In this document: positions 44,976 to 55,739 of the stretch, in pieces
Numbering within the stretch: position 1 is the first letter of the stretch
Layout: each line of letters starts with the position of its first letter
NCBI GenBank assembly: GCA_030765065.1
Contig: CM060986.1
Coordinates: 78,919,573-78,983,572, forward strand
Direction of reading: 5' to 3'
DNA length: 64,000 nt
Source of the DNA: Deroplatys truncata
Taxonomy: Eukaryota; Arthropoda; Insecta; Mantodea; Mantidae
Program-made: the position numbers and the translations under genes
Notes under the pieces: generated by a model
Databases searched by the model: none
Told to the model about the DNA's origin: nothing
Seen by the model: only the letters and a program-made list of their open reading frames with translations

Positions 44976-46247
44976 CGAGGGCTGTCCCAGAAGTACCCAG
45001 CCTAACAAGGAAAACACAAAATTTTTGGGAAAAAGCATCTTTATTTCTCTACATAGTCTCCTTTCAGCTCGATACACTTTTCCCAGCGATGTTCAATAGC
45101 TTCCATACCCTGTTTATAGTAAGAACCGTCGAGTTCTGCAAAATAGCCATTAACTGCAAATTCCATCTCTTTATCCTTGGCAAATCTTTTACCATCAAGC
45201 CATTTCTTCAACTTTGGAAACAGAACATAATCAGAGGAGGCTAAGTCTGGTGTATGAGTAAGCAATTCGAACTTTAACTAATTGATTTTGGCCATGGCGA
45301 TAATGGATGTGTGAACTGGTGCATTGTCTTGATTTCATCATTCAAACGCTACAATAAGTTTGCATAATACTCGCCATTGATTGCTTTTCCTTTTTGAAGA
45401 TAATCAATGAAAATTAATTGTTTTTTCCTTTTTGAAGATAAATGAAAATTATCCCACGGCATCCCAAAAAAGCTGACGCCATTACCTTGCCTGCAGAGGG
45501 AACTGTCTTCGCCTTCTTTGGAGCCGATTCTCCCCTTTCAATCCCTGTTTTGACTGTTCCTTCGTCTCAGGTGTGACGTGGTGGACCCAGGCTTCATCCA
45601 TGGTTAGGAATGGACGGAAAAACTCGGCTTTATTACAGCGAAACATCACCAAACACTCGACTGAAATATCCTCACAACGCTGCTTTTGTTCCATTGTGAG
45701 TAAATGTGGCACCCATCTTCGCACAGCTTTCTCATGTCTAAATGTTCAGTTAGTATGCGATGTACAGCACATTTTGAAATTTCTATGATGTCTGTTAGCT
45801 CGTGCAATTTCAGTCGACGGTCATCCAATACCATTTTGTGGATTTTCTTCACAATTTCTGGCGTGGTCACCTCATTTGGTCGACCATTGCGATGTTCGTC
45901 TTGGCAGCTCGCACGGCCTCCCTTAAACTCTGCCACCCAATATTTTACTGTTGTAAACGAAGGAGCAGACTCCCCAAGAGTAGAATCTAGCTCAGCTTTA
46001 ATATTATTTGGACTAAGACCTTTCAAATGAAAGTATTGTATCACATAACGATGGCCAGTTTTATCCATGTTTACACATTTGCTGAGAGCGTGCACTATTG
46101 ATGGGTACCACACCATTACTAAAAAACGTAGCATCGTCAAACTGCAAACTTAAGCTTTATAAGGGCGGTACTTTCCACCATAGTCATTTGTTTGAAACAA
46201 TAACCGCTATATGAACGTCAGGTCGGATACTTCTGGGACTGCCCTCG
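44976..46247 (-). mobile_element. mariner element, lineage A, both ends present, near complete
   Basis: A 1,272-bp element flanked by TA (44974-44975 and 46248-46249). Inverted ends: left CGAGGGCTGTCCCAGAAGTA, right (inward) CGAGGGCAGTCCCAGAAGTA. Minus-strand translation covers MDKTGHRYVIQYFHLKGLSP and the HTH region (FTTVKYWVAEFKGG, VTTPEIVKKIHKMVLDD), WVPHLLTMEQKQRCED and TMDEAWVHHVTPETKEQSKQ, with the first Asp. It ends in LASSDYVLFPKLKKWL (third Asp) and KCIELKGDYVEK. Breaks: a frame change after RKLC near 45720, others near 45545, 45440 and 45300, and a ~36-bp tandem duplication around 45396-45445 (TTTTTGAAGATAA twice). It is the most complete mariner in the window but not coding-competent. 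Confidence 0.92.
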
Positions 46248-46446
46248 TAACTCAGGTTAACTATCCAGCACATATACCTTCTCGATATGACCTAGCAGTT
46301 AAAGCCGACATTAAATATGGGGGAAAGAAAAGAAAAGAAAACTAATCCTTTCCTTTTAACATCCTGTGTAAAATTTTAAATTTTCGTTTTAAAAATTATA
46401 ACCGAATGCAAACTACGTATAGTCTACCTTGTGATGTGTGACAGAG

Positions 46447-46990
46447 CGGGATGGCTCAGGCGGTTGCGTCTGTGGCCCGCAATCAGGAGGTCGTGGGTTT
46501 GATTTTCGCAGCCGACCTTCCTGACTCAAGGGCCCTTCGGAGGCTTCCCCACGTCACTAGGCGAATGCTAGAAAGCTCATTTACTCCCCCGAATTTCTCT
46601 TCTCTCGTTCCCTCCCATTTCATCTCTCTTTCACGTTACAGGTTGGCTCCGGGCTGTGTCGGACTGCGCACAGTGCTTGCGTGATGGAACCTGTTCTGGA
46701 CCCCGTCTGCAGAAGGCAGCTCGAGTCTCCGCTGCTGGGTCGAGATTTCCCCGGTCTCCGCTGGAGGGAAGTCTGTGAGCCACCCTCCAGTGGCTTGTAA
46801 GGGCTGCCTCGTGCGCTCTCTGGCTGGGTGGTCAAGCTTGTAACTGTTAGGGACCTCTGAGAGTCTCTGTCGCCTGCGTCGACCGGTCCTGCAGCCCATA
46901 CGTCACCTTCCTTCATCTCATCCATTCCTCCCGGGGGTGTATGCACAAAATATCCCTATGTGGGTCGAGGCTCTAGGTGTCCCCTCCGTA
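46447..46990 (+). repeat. tRNA-derived SINE, family S4, long copy
   Basis: Head GGGATGGCTCAGGCGGTTGC with box A, then GGTCGTGGGTTTGATTTTCG as box B. A G+C-rich body (CTTCCTGACTCAAGGGCCC, CGGAGGCTTCCCCACGTCAC) runs to about 46990. The long body could be one SINE or a SINE joined to another retroposed sequence. The frames across it (plus 46451-46684, minus 46620-46946) show no family. Confidence 0.65.
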
Positions 46991-47009
46991 GCGTCATCCT
47001 ACTCCTTTG

Positions 47010-47222
47010 TGATGTGTGGGTAGCGTACCTGTGTCACATTCGAGAGATTCCGAGTTCGAATCTTGGTTGGAGTTACATGCATAAGCTTATATATTTTTAC
47101 CTTTTTTCCCCTCTGTCCTCAGAAGACGAATGTCGAGCGATTTGATCATCATTTAAAACCCACCATCCATTTATCGTCGGATATGACTTACCTGTTAAAG
47201 AACGTTAAATGTATAGCATATT
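47010..47222 (+). repeat. tRNA-derived SINE, second unit
   Basis: GTGGGTAGCGTACCTGTGTC is a box A region and CCGAGTTCGAATCTTGG is box B. It ends GACTTACCTGTTAAAGAACG then TTAAATGTATAGCAT. It directly follows the S4 copy and may be an independent insertion or the second half of a dimeric SINE. Confidence 0.6.
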
Positions 47223-48156
47223 AAAAAAATAATGAGACATTCGTATACGAAAAATTTACTGTTAATGTAATCACGTTTAATTTTTGGTCTTAGGACTTAC
47301 TGCTACGTTCTACAAAAGCATAATTTGTCTGAACAGAAACTGTGACGCAAGGAACATTTCATACAAAGCAAAATGTTGAAACTTAATGAACTGAGATAAA
47401 TGGAAATCTACACACTGCTTTAAATTTATGGCGTATGTCTTAAACATTGCCATATAAAACGCTATTTGTTGACAGAGGAAGAAATGAACTACTTTTATTG
47501 CACGAAATTAAAATTGGTGCTAAATCCTTAAACATCAGTCCTAAGTCGCCAAAATGTCTACTTGCTGCATATGCCGGTTTTGTGTTAGATTAGGGTAATG
47601 GGCACATCCGCTAATTTGATGGGATTTCTCAACAAAAGATAAATTAGCATATCATTGTAGCGCATAATCTGAATAATTTCGCCAAAAGAGAAGAAGAAAC
47701 CTAACTGTTGAAGCGTGTGATTCATCTAAATTAAATGCTATGAGGGAATGGCTGTATAGTCATATGGACAAAGCATTAAACACCTAATGTGCGGTGACGG
47801 AATCTCCTACCAGCGCCAAGCAGACGAGCACAAATCTTTATTTTCAGACTTTTCTTCGACACAGGCGCTATATCGGCAGCTAAAAGTACTGTACTGCAAA
47901 ACATTTGATAGGTTACATTAAAGAGCGAGTGTCACTATACGCTGGCATTGAAAATCCTTGCCCTTTCTATGACCACTTGAAACAACTGAAGGTTGGCAAT
48001 ATTACAAATAAATAAATAAATAAAATGAAAAAAATATAGTATATAAAAATTCAAACCAGTAACGAAGGATATCTCGGAAATGGCTAATAGCACAAAAAGT
48101 TGTTTTAAATAAATTGTGTGTTTTAGAGAGATCTAAAATATTTGTGCAGTAAGGTT
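47223..48156. other. Unassigned spacer
   Basis: Nothing recognised. A short (AAAT)n run lies at 48003-48025, before the reverse repeat copy. Confidence 0.45.
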
Positions 48157-48630
48157 TTACTTTCTCTACCATGTATACACAGTAAGAGAAGGTATTGCAT
48201 TCCACCCAAAAATTCAATACGGACATTTCACCGGAAATACATGTTTTGAGGCCCTTGAATCCAGAAAAAGCATTTTTAGAAAAAGTCTCTGTGTGCATAT
48301 GAACCGCATAACTCAAAATCGAAAAGTAGGATAAATACCAAACTTGGCATTTAGGTTTAGTACCTTCCAAAGATGCGACACGAAGATTTTCAAGCAAATA
48401 CGCCACCCCAAACTACCCTTTACATGGAACCTTTCTTTTCGAAATTAAAATATTCTCTAAAAATGGTTCTAACGATTTAGATTAAAATCCATATATTAAA
48501 TATATTTACATGGAAAAATAAAATGTATATCTGTAGTTTTCTGGGAATAACCTGTAAAGTCCTCATTCGGAAGGAATTTTGTATAACTGGTAAGCGTTAA
48601 GCGAAAGATGAAAACGTACTATACAAAAAA
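48157..48630 (-). repeat. GTAGAGAAAG-family element, truncated reverse copy
   Basis: Starts TTTTACTTTCTCTACCATG and runs through ATACATGTTTTGAGGCCC and CTTTACATGGAACC to AAGCGTTAAGCGAAAGATGA. It then breaks at 48630, directly against the start of a forward copy, so the two are head-to-head at their broken/5' sides. Confidence 0.75.
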
Positions 48631-49744
48631 TCTGATGTGTTACACTCACATGACTTTCTCTACTCTTGTACAAACTATTTTTACAAACGCTTATTCTCCA
48701 TATGCTTCATGTTAATCGAGATATCGAGATGTCAATCTTATTGGTAATTTTCTTGTAGATGCAAGGGAAATATGGTAGGTTTTAACCGATAGTCAAATAT
48801 TTTAACGCTGGTTGCTATGTGGCGCATTCCATTCTCTTTGCATGTCCAGGACATAAAAAAAAATCTGATGTGTTACACTCACATGACTTTCTCTACTCTT
48901 GTACAAACTATTTTTACAAACGCTTATTCTCCATATGCTTCATGTTAATCGAGATGTCAATATTATTGCTAATTTTCATGTAGATGCAAGGGGAATATGG
49001 TAGGTTTTAAGCGATAGTCAAATATTTAAGCGCTGTTGCTATGTGGCGCATTCCATTCTCTTTGCATGTCCAGGACATAAAAAAATGAGTAACGAATTTG
49101 AGAAAAAGTATAAGTATTGGAAAATTTAAGGGAATAACAAGCAATATCTCGAAAACGGTTCACTCAACAACAAAAATGTATATGACATAAATTGTGTATT
49201 GTAACGCGATCTACATTTTTTGTGCAGTAAAATTTTGTCTATCTCTTATGGTTTACCAGTTATGCAAAAGTCGTTCAGAATGAAGAACACTTTTGGAGAC
49301 ATTCCCAGAAAATTCGAGATATACATTTCATTTGTCATGAAAATACCTTAAACATATGATATTTTAATCAAAATCGTTAGAGCCATTTTTGAGAAAATTA
49401 AAATTTTCGAAAAATGTTCCATGTAAAGGGTAGTCTGGGGTGGGGGGATTTTCTTGAAAACCTTCGTGTCGCATCTCTGGAAGATACTGAACCTAAATAC
49501 AAAGTTTGGTGTTTATCCGACTGTTCGTTTCTGAGCTATGCTGTTCACAGACACACACACACACAGACACACACACACACACACAGACACACACACAGAC
49601 ACACACACGGACATGTTTCCAAAAATGCTTTTTTTGGATTCAGGGAGTCTCAAAACATGTATTTCCGGTGAAATCTCGGTATCGAATTTTTGGGTCGAAT
49701 GCAATACTTCCCCTACTTACTATACGTAGTAGAGAAAGTAAAAA
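48631..49744 (+). mobile_element. GTAGAGAAAG-family element with duplicated 5' unit
   Basis: A first partial unit (48631-48863, ending GTCCAGGACATAAAAAAAA) is followed at 48864 by a complete unit that again starts TCTGATGTGTTACACTCACA. It ends TACGTAGTAGAGAAAGTAAAA at 49744. The two 5' parts are nearly identical. The interrupted CA tract at 49552-49610 carries CAGACA variants identical in style to 62760-62815. Confidence 0.85.
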
Positions 49745-49814
49745 TGTGTATCTCTTTAAAACATACAATTTATTTCAAATAAGTTTTTGTGGCATCACCT
49801 ATTTCCGTTATTAC

Positions 49815-52515
49815 TTTTTTTTTATTTAAAGAAATTATGAGCAACCCCTGTTTCACCTACAGTATATCACCAGATATTTACATTTGTTGAACAACACATA
49901 TTCATATAATTTTATTCAAGTGTACGGAAGATGCTCTTGAGGAATTCTGCAACTTCAACTGTGTTGAAATGACTGTTCAGAACCTTTGGCAGAGAATACA
50001 TCTGGTCGAACGCTTGAATATTTGCTGCATTCTGTCATAAATGTAGGGCCGTCTATGGAGGTTTTTCAGGGCAGCTACAGAATGGTGAAGCTCATGTTTA
50101 TTTTGTGGAGGATTGAAAGCGGCCGTGGTTTGTAAGGAATTCGGTGATTATGTGATTGAAGCAGAGAGATAAGGACATTTTGTGAGGTATGTTGGGAATG
50201 AAATGTTTAGTGTGCGAGGCATCTTTGGATCTGGTATAGGTGGAATTCCAAATTGTAGTGTAATATTCAGTTAACAGCTACTTGCCTCGAGTTATGGGAA
50301 TAGGTTTGTAGTCTAAGTAGTCTTGTGACTGGAGCAATCTTCGCGAGGTAGTCGGCTCTTTCGTTCCCACGTAGTCCTGCATGACCTTTGATCCAGTGGC
50401 GAGTAATCTTATTTGCCTTATTGAGAGTGATGATTTTTTCTCTCAGTTGAACGGCCAGCGGGTGGGTTGCTCTGTTAGCGGCTTCCGAGTCTACTTATAC
50501 AGCATACCTAGGTGCCGTTTTCCGGTTGCTATATCCACTCCACAGCTATGGTAATGCCCAGAAGCTCAGCCTGGAAGACTGAGCATTCTAAGTCTAGTCT
50601 TTCGATTTTTTTCATGGCCACCATTCCTGCTCCAACATGGCTTTCCATTTTGGACCCGTTTGTGAAAATGAAAATTTCTAATCTTCCTACCACTCCTGTA
50701 GTATCTATGGCTACGAGGTTATCTTTGGGATGGATACCTTTGGACCCTGTTGGGATTTCCGTTGTTTTTAGTATAGGGATTAATGCTTTGTGGATTGACC
50801 TCTGGAGATAGCTTTGATATTGTGGCATGCGAGGTTGGTAACACTGTAATATGTGGTGTGGTAACATTGTATTTAACGCTTAGGTTGGCAATGAGAGCTG
50901 GTAGTGACGTAGCCGAAGGGGAGGGGTTAAACTGGTTTTATCTTGTAGCGTGTAGCTTGCGTCCTCTTAGAGCCTTGCCCTTGGGACTAGCAAGACGTGT
51001 GTTAGGCATGGCGCTTCGCCGAACAAGAAGGTAAACTGTATCATTTTTATTTGGCATAATATATTTGACATCTAACTTCATACTATATGAATTATTTATG
51101 TAGGTGGTCCCTTCCTTCCTAGCCCATGATGATTTATTCATATTTTGGCAGTTTTCAGGTGTTAAAAAGTATTTTGTTAGCTTGCCCCCGTCGGACCTCG
51201 TGTTAGGAAAATGTGTAATGGGTTACTTCAGATCCCGGTCCTGTGCTCTACCCCTGTAATGGAGTGAAATAAAGGAGGTTTCTACAGTATTATGTAAGTG
51301 AACAGCTGGGTCTATGGCATTGCACAGGCAATTGTTTGTAGAGCGTTACTGGAAACTGTTCTGTACGCTTCTGTTGCAAGAATCAAAAAGAATCAAAAAG
51401 GATCTTTGAATTTGCGCAACCAGAGTCTGGCGCTTTTGGATATCGAGATACTTCAGACCTCCGCAGCATACATTGTTACGCGAAGAATGGCATGATTGTA
51501 TATCGTCATCAGATGAGAACAGGAAAGGACCAAAGTAGTTTTGGAAATCTCACTAGGCTGTTACGGATGTGCGCTAATTTATTATCCAGGTATAATCTGT
51601 GAGGATACAGTCCATTTTATTGTCCAGAATTACTCCCAAGTATTTTATTTTTTGCTACTACGTTTAGCTCCCATGGTGTAACTGTAGGATGACTGATGTA
51701 TTCTTCCTTCTTTCTCACGTACATTGGGATCAGTGCAGATTTGTCCTTAGCGATTTCCAACTTGTGTTTGCTACACCAATCCTGCGTGATTTGGAGCATG
51801 GAGAGAATGTGAGAATGGAAGTACCTCTGAACTTGAGCATTATATCACCGGCATAAGCCACAATCTACAAATCGGGTACATCTGCCAATCGTGATATTAG
51901 ACTCCTAACAATGATATTTCATAGAGTGGGACCTGCGACCGAACCCTGGGGACAACCTTTGGATACTACTTTTGAGATTAAAGTATTGCCTAAAGTGAAG
52001 TGGGAGTACGATCCTGTAGAGAATCCATAATGATATTGTAAATATTGGAGGGACATTTTTGTTCCCGTAAGTGAGCTAGGGTACTATAATAGCTCCACTC
52101 TTAGAACCCAACTTCATGTAAACACATGACGTCATTAACTAGCCCGCGATACGCGGGAAACCAAAGCACACCATAACATATAGTATCTTAAATATGCCCG
52201 ATTATCTGTGGTTTTTCAAGAAGTATGTCAGTGAGCATATTGCAAAACAGTAAATAATATGAACAGTAAAACTAAATAATGTTGTAGCTTCCGTTTAATT
52301 CCGTGTGTTGTCTTTAACCTGTTTTCCGCCTGCATACGATAATGAACATTTTGTTCCTCACAGCTAATGCAAAGATGAGGCTAACATACAAACATGTTTT
52401 GTTTACATCAAGTTCGGTTCTAAGACTAGATCGATTATAGGATGGTAGGCGTTGTCAAAAGCACCGCTGATATCTAGGGTAAGAAGGCAGCTTGCTCAAT
52501 ACTAGCCATTCTTTT
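49815..52515 (-). pseudogene. R1-clade LINE, 5'-truncated, interrupted by a MITE
   Basis: Minus-strand translation shows reverse-transcriptase motifs LTLDISGAFDNAYHPII (52500-52440, motif A), SKVVSKGCPQGSVAGPT (about 51950, motif B) and IVAYAGDIMLKFR (about 51850; YADD box reading YAGD). RNase H follows: EIFIFTNGSKMES, CSVFQAELLGITIAVEWI, then DSEAANRATHP, HWIKGHAGLRGNERADYLAK. A C-terminal LTNHGRF...CSCPE region follows near 50120-50060. Domain order and words fit R1-clade elements. The reading frame is broken at several points, and motif A is separated from motif B by the 325-bp MITE at 52100-52424. Everything 5' of motif A is absent. A T-run at 49816-49825 may be the poly(A) end. Confidence 0.85.
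52100..52424. mobile_element. 325-bp MITE inserted in the R1-clade LINE
   Basis: Inverted ends CTTAGAACCCAACTTCATGT and (right end inward) CTTAGAACCGAACTTGATGT are followed by AAACA on both sides. ACT flanks both ends (52097-52099 and 52425-52427), fitting a 3-bp target duplication. An internal CCCGCGATACGCGGG palindrome lies at 52143-52157. No coding capacity. Removing it restores collinearity of the LINE between motifs A and B, which proves it is an insertion. A 3-bp duplication fits PIF/Harbinger-type elements, but the target is ACT rather than the usual TWA, so the superfamily is left open. Confidence 0.88.
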
Positions 52516-52539
52516 AAAGTCTTGTCTTCTTCAGTTGTT

Positions 52540-52784
52540 TCTTGAGATGTCCTGGAGGAAGTATGACATTTTAAGGGCAGTGTATAGCGTTCAGTTCTAA
52601 AATATTTGACTAACGCTATTCCCTTTGTATCTATAACGAAATGTGAAGTGCAGCTATTTCCGGAAAGGTTTATCTCAAATAAAATAAAGTAGACAGGAAA
52701 ATAAGCTTTTGTAAGAATAATTTGTATACCCACTAATAAGGGATAGAGGGTAGAGAAAGGTCATGAACACATCAGACTTTTGTT
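52540..52784 (-). repeat. GTAGAGAAAG-family 5' part, reverse
   Basis: Contains TCTATAACGAAATGTGAAGT, AATAAGCTTTTGTAAGAATA, GGGTAGAGAAAGGTCATGAA and CACATCAGACTTTTGTTTG. Only the 5' third of the element is present. It joins a forward middle part at about 52785. Confidence 0.7.
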
Positions 52785-53112
52785 TGTGTGTTACGATTTA
52801 TCAGTTATACAAAATTACACAAAATACCTTCCCAATGAAGAGAACTTATAAGCTACTCCCAGAAAATTAATTATATACATTTTATTTGATATTCAAATAT
52901 ATTAAACATGTGGCATTTTAATCAAAATCGTTAAAGCTATTTTTCAGAAAATAAAAAATATAAAACAAATTCCATATGAAGGGTAGTTTGGGGTGGGGGG
53001 ATTTTCCTACAAATCTTTGTGTCGCATCTTTGGAAGACACAGAACTTCAAATATGAAGTTCGTATTTAAGGACTTTTCGTTTTTGAGTTATGATATTCAC
53101 TGACACTTCAAA
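52785..53112 (+). repeat. GTAGAGAAAG-family middle part, forward
   Basis: Contains GATTTATCAGTTATACAAAA, AGCTACTCCCAGAAAATTA, GGTAGTTTGGGGTGGGGGGA and TTTTTGAGTTATGATATTCA. It lacks both termini and forms an inverted junction with the preceding fragment. Confidence 0.7.
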
Positions 53113-53640
53113 TTCTCAAAGTAAAGGGTGACGCAGATAAAAGGGTCCGTTTAAGTATGGAGTAAATACAAACGAATGACAAACAATTGCTGAAATGGAC
53201 TCGCCAGTTACTGAAGATGTTGAAAAGGGCCCCCTCCAGCATCAATACACAGCTGTGCACGTCTAACCATATTCAGATACACCCTGCATTCAAGTTCCGA
53301 CACCGATGGCGGCAACTTCATGGCTGATGTCCTTTCAGTTCCTGAATTGTGTGCGGATTTGTGTCATAGACATGCTCTTGAAATATCCCCACAGGAAAAA
53401 AATCACACGTTAATTCAAGCGAAAGTGGTGGCCACAAATTTTTGCTAACAGTTCGTTCCGCAGAGAAGCCATTATGGACTCGTTCATTAATCGAAACTCT
53501 TTTCACATATGCTTCCACAATTTGAATTCTTTCTTGTATCGAGAAAGTTCATTTTCCAGAATGCGAATAGCAACGTGTATATGAACTGATGAAATAAACT
53601 GAAATGCTGACAGAAGGATGCAACTATCGATTATTCATGT
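53113..53640 (-). pseudogene. Tc1/mariner-type transposase remnant
   Basis: Minus-strand translation gives GIFQEHVYDTNPHTIQELKG (about 53395-53325), the WGYLKxxVYxTxPxTIQELK block of the same transposase type as the 15.2-16.1 kb fragments. Possible upstream pieces (LWPPLSLELTCDFF) lie at 53460-53400. Termini not identified. Confidence 0.6.
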
Positions 53641-53706
53641 TGCATAAAATTGCCCATTGTTGTAGTGTAGCTCGATTCAATTTTAGCAGAAATTTATATT
53701 AATATA

Positions 53707-54880
53707 CGAGGGCGGATTGATAAGTCCATGACTTTGACAACAGATGGCATTCTAGGTTTCTTGTTTGCACCCTAGTCTTACATCTATTCTGGGTATAATC
53801 GCAGAAATTCGTCATTTGTTTCTTAGAACATTGTTGAGAACGTCTAAAATAAGCAGATGTGTGTTGCTTCGTAGAAAATGGAGGAAAGTTAATTTCATGT
53901 TCTGACAAAGCACTACTTTTTGCGTGGTAAGACAGTGAAGGAAACGGAAGAAAAGATGAAGTATTATGGGACTCTGCTCCATCACATGGCATGGTTCACA
54001 AGTGGTTCACAGAATTTCGATGTGGCCGTTCGAGCACAAGAAATGGTGAACAAAGTTCACGATATTGTGTTGGCAGACTGCCGAGTGAAAATCCGTAAGA
54101 TAGCCAAGACTGTAAACATCTCAAGTGAACGGGTATATAACATTCTGCACGAATTTTTGGGTACGAGAAGGCTGTCAGCAAGATGGGTGCCGCGACTGCT
54201 CACAGACAAGCGGAATGGTATGACCATTTCACAGGGATGTTTGAACATATTCCAAAGCAAACCAAATGAGTTTTTGCGACGTTATATCACGGTTGATGAA
54301 ACTTGGATCCATTACTATCAAACTGAAACTGAACGACAATCAAAGCAGTGGATTTCCTTCGGCGAACCTGCTCCAAAGAAAGCGAAAACCATTCCGTTGG
54401 CAAGAAAAATCATGGCACCGGTCTTTTGGGATTCACAAGGGGTGATAGACATTCACTACCTGGAAAAGGGTAAAACGAACACAGGTTCATATTATGCCGC
54501 AATGCTGGATCAGTTTCCAAGGAATTGTTAAAGAAACGACCTCATTTGGTAAGAAAAGGGTTCTCTTTCACAAGTTAGCCATTGCCATCGCAAAATTTGT
54601 GGAATTGGGCTACGAAATGCTACCTCATCCACCATATTCTCCAGATTTGGCTCCGAGCCACTTCTTCGCAAACCTGAAAAAATTGGCTCGCTGGGAAGAA
54701 ATTCACGTCCAGTGAACACAGCAATGCAGAAACAACCTCATATTTTTTGGAAGGGTTAAAAAAATTGGAGAAACGGACGTGTATTGAATTGAAAGGAGAC
54801 TATGTTAAGAAATAAAACTGATTTCGTGGAAAAAATTGTTACTTTCTTTAAAAAGTCACTGACTTATCAATCCGTTCTCG
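53707..54880 (+). mobile_element. mariner element, lineage B, both ends present, coding region decayed
   Basis: A 1,174-bp element flanked by TA (53705-53706, 54881-54882). Ends CGAGGGCGGATTGATAAGTC and (right, inward) CGAGAACGGATTGATAAGTC are inverted. The plus-strand frame 53920-54531 shows GKTVKETEEKMKYYG, VNKIHDIVLADCRVKIRKIA, SARWVPRLLTDKRNG, TVDETWIHYYQTETERQSKQ with the first Asp, and FWDSQGVIDIHYLEKGK with the second. The frame then shifts to 54494-54715: ELGYEMLPHPPYSPDLAPSH then FFANLKKLARW. The third catalytic Asp of APSDFF is replaced by His. The FHxDNAPxH motif is lost, and the tail RTCIELKGDYVKK lies in another frame. Stops also precede 53920. Confidence 0.92.
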
Positions 54881-54939
54881 TACAACAGAAATATTGCATT
54901 TGCATTCAAACGAGAGACCGACTACTTTTATCTTCGCCA

Positions 54940-55044
54940 CTCTGTACATCTATGGAGGGACCATTACCTTGTTCCAGAGTAGCGATTTTACTCCCAGTGG
55001 TGGTTAAAACCGCTCCCGGAGCCTCGCAGAATATAAATAAATAA
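54940..55044 (+). repeat. SINE-like 3' end with (AAAT)n tail
   Basis: GGAGGGACCATTACCTTGTT, AGTGGTGGTTAAAACCGCTC and an (AAAT)n tail at 55031-55048 give a SINE-like tail. No tRNA head is visible. Confidence 0.35.
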
Positions 55045-55345
55045 ATAAATCAGCATGTGTTACATTCACATATCACTACCATTCTTGCAAAACCTATTCT
55101 TACAAAAGCATATATTTCTGTCAAATTTAAGTTAATCTAGGTAAACGTTTGCAAAAATGGTTCCATTAGACGTTTCGTTGTAGGCACAAGAGGAATAGGA
55201 GTCTGAAGTGTTAGTCCAATTTTTCAAATGTGGCTCGCATATGTTGGGTTTGAAATTCTGTGTTTTACATTACCACGAGAAACTAATTAATGGCGAAGTT
55301 TGAAAATTTGCTTTCACAGAAGGACAATCAAATTCTTCATGCAGC
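55045..55345 (+). repeat. GTAGAGAAAG-family 5' part
   Basis: Begins CAGCATGTGTTACATTCACA, continues TTCTTACAAAAGCATATAT, TAAGTTAATCTAGGTAAACG and GTTGTAGGCACAAGAGGAAT, the 5' third of old copies such as 30700 and 57138. The terminal GACTTTCTCTAC motif is degraded to TATCACTACC. Confidence 0.55.
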
Positions 55346-55739
55346 CAATCAGAAGTCTATACCTTTGTCGGTTGAGCCCAAAATGCACAGGAAATCTAGC
55401 ATGGATGACTGCCCGCGTTATCTGCAATTAAGTTCCTTCGATTTGTGAACAATAAAACTGCTGAAGCCTAACTACCAAGTGTTCCACTGTAGCTCACTTG
55501 TTAGCGCTGCGTCATAAAAAGATAAGTGAGTCATTCTTAATTCCTGGCCATAAAGTGGCTGCCTTTTCTGGTGCGAATGCGACATTCATGTTTCCTGTGG
55601 ACACTTCGTATACATTTTGACATCACAAAGTGAGCTAAAACGCTATAACAATGCAATTCATACGCACCCTAAATGGTCCTTCATAGAGTAGTGGAAGTAT
55701 TTTATGCTCTTCTTGATTAAAAGACACACGTTTCTGTAC
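55346..55739. other. Unassigned spacer
   Basis: Nothing recognised. Confidence 0.4.

Noticed and set aside
46451-46946. Frames of 77-108 codons on both strands
   Set aside because: They lie in the G+C-rich body of a tRNA-headed SINE, where stops are rare.
49815-52515. Site-specific R1 insertion in 28S rDNA
   Set aside because: No rRNA sequence flanks the fragment; the neighbours are other repeats. It is an R1-clade copy or relative outside rDNA.
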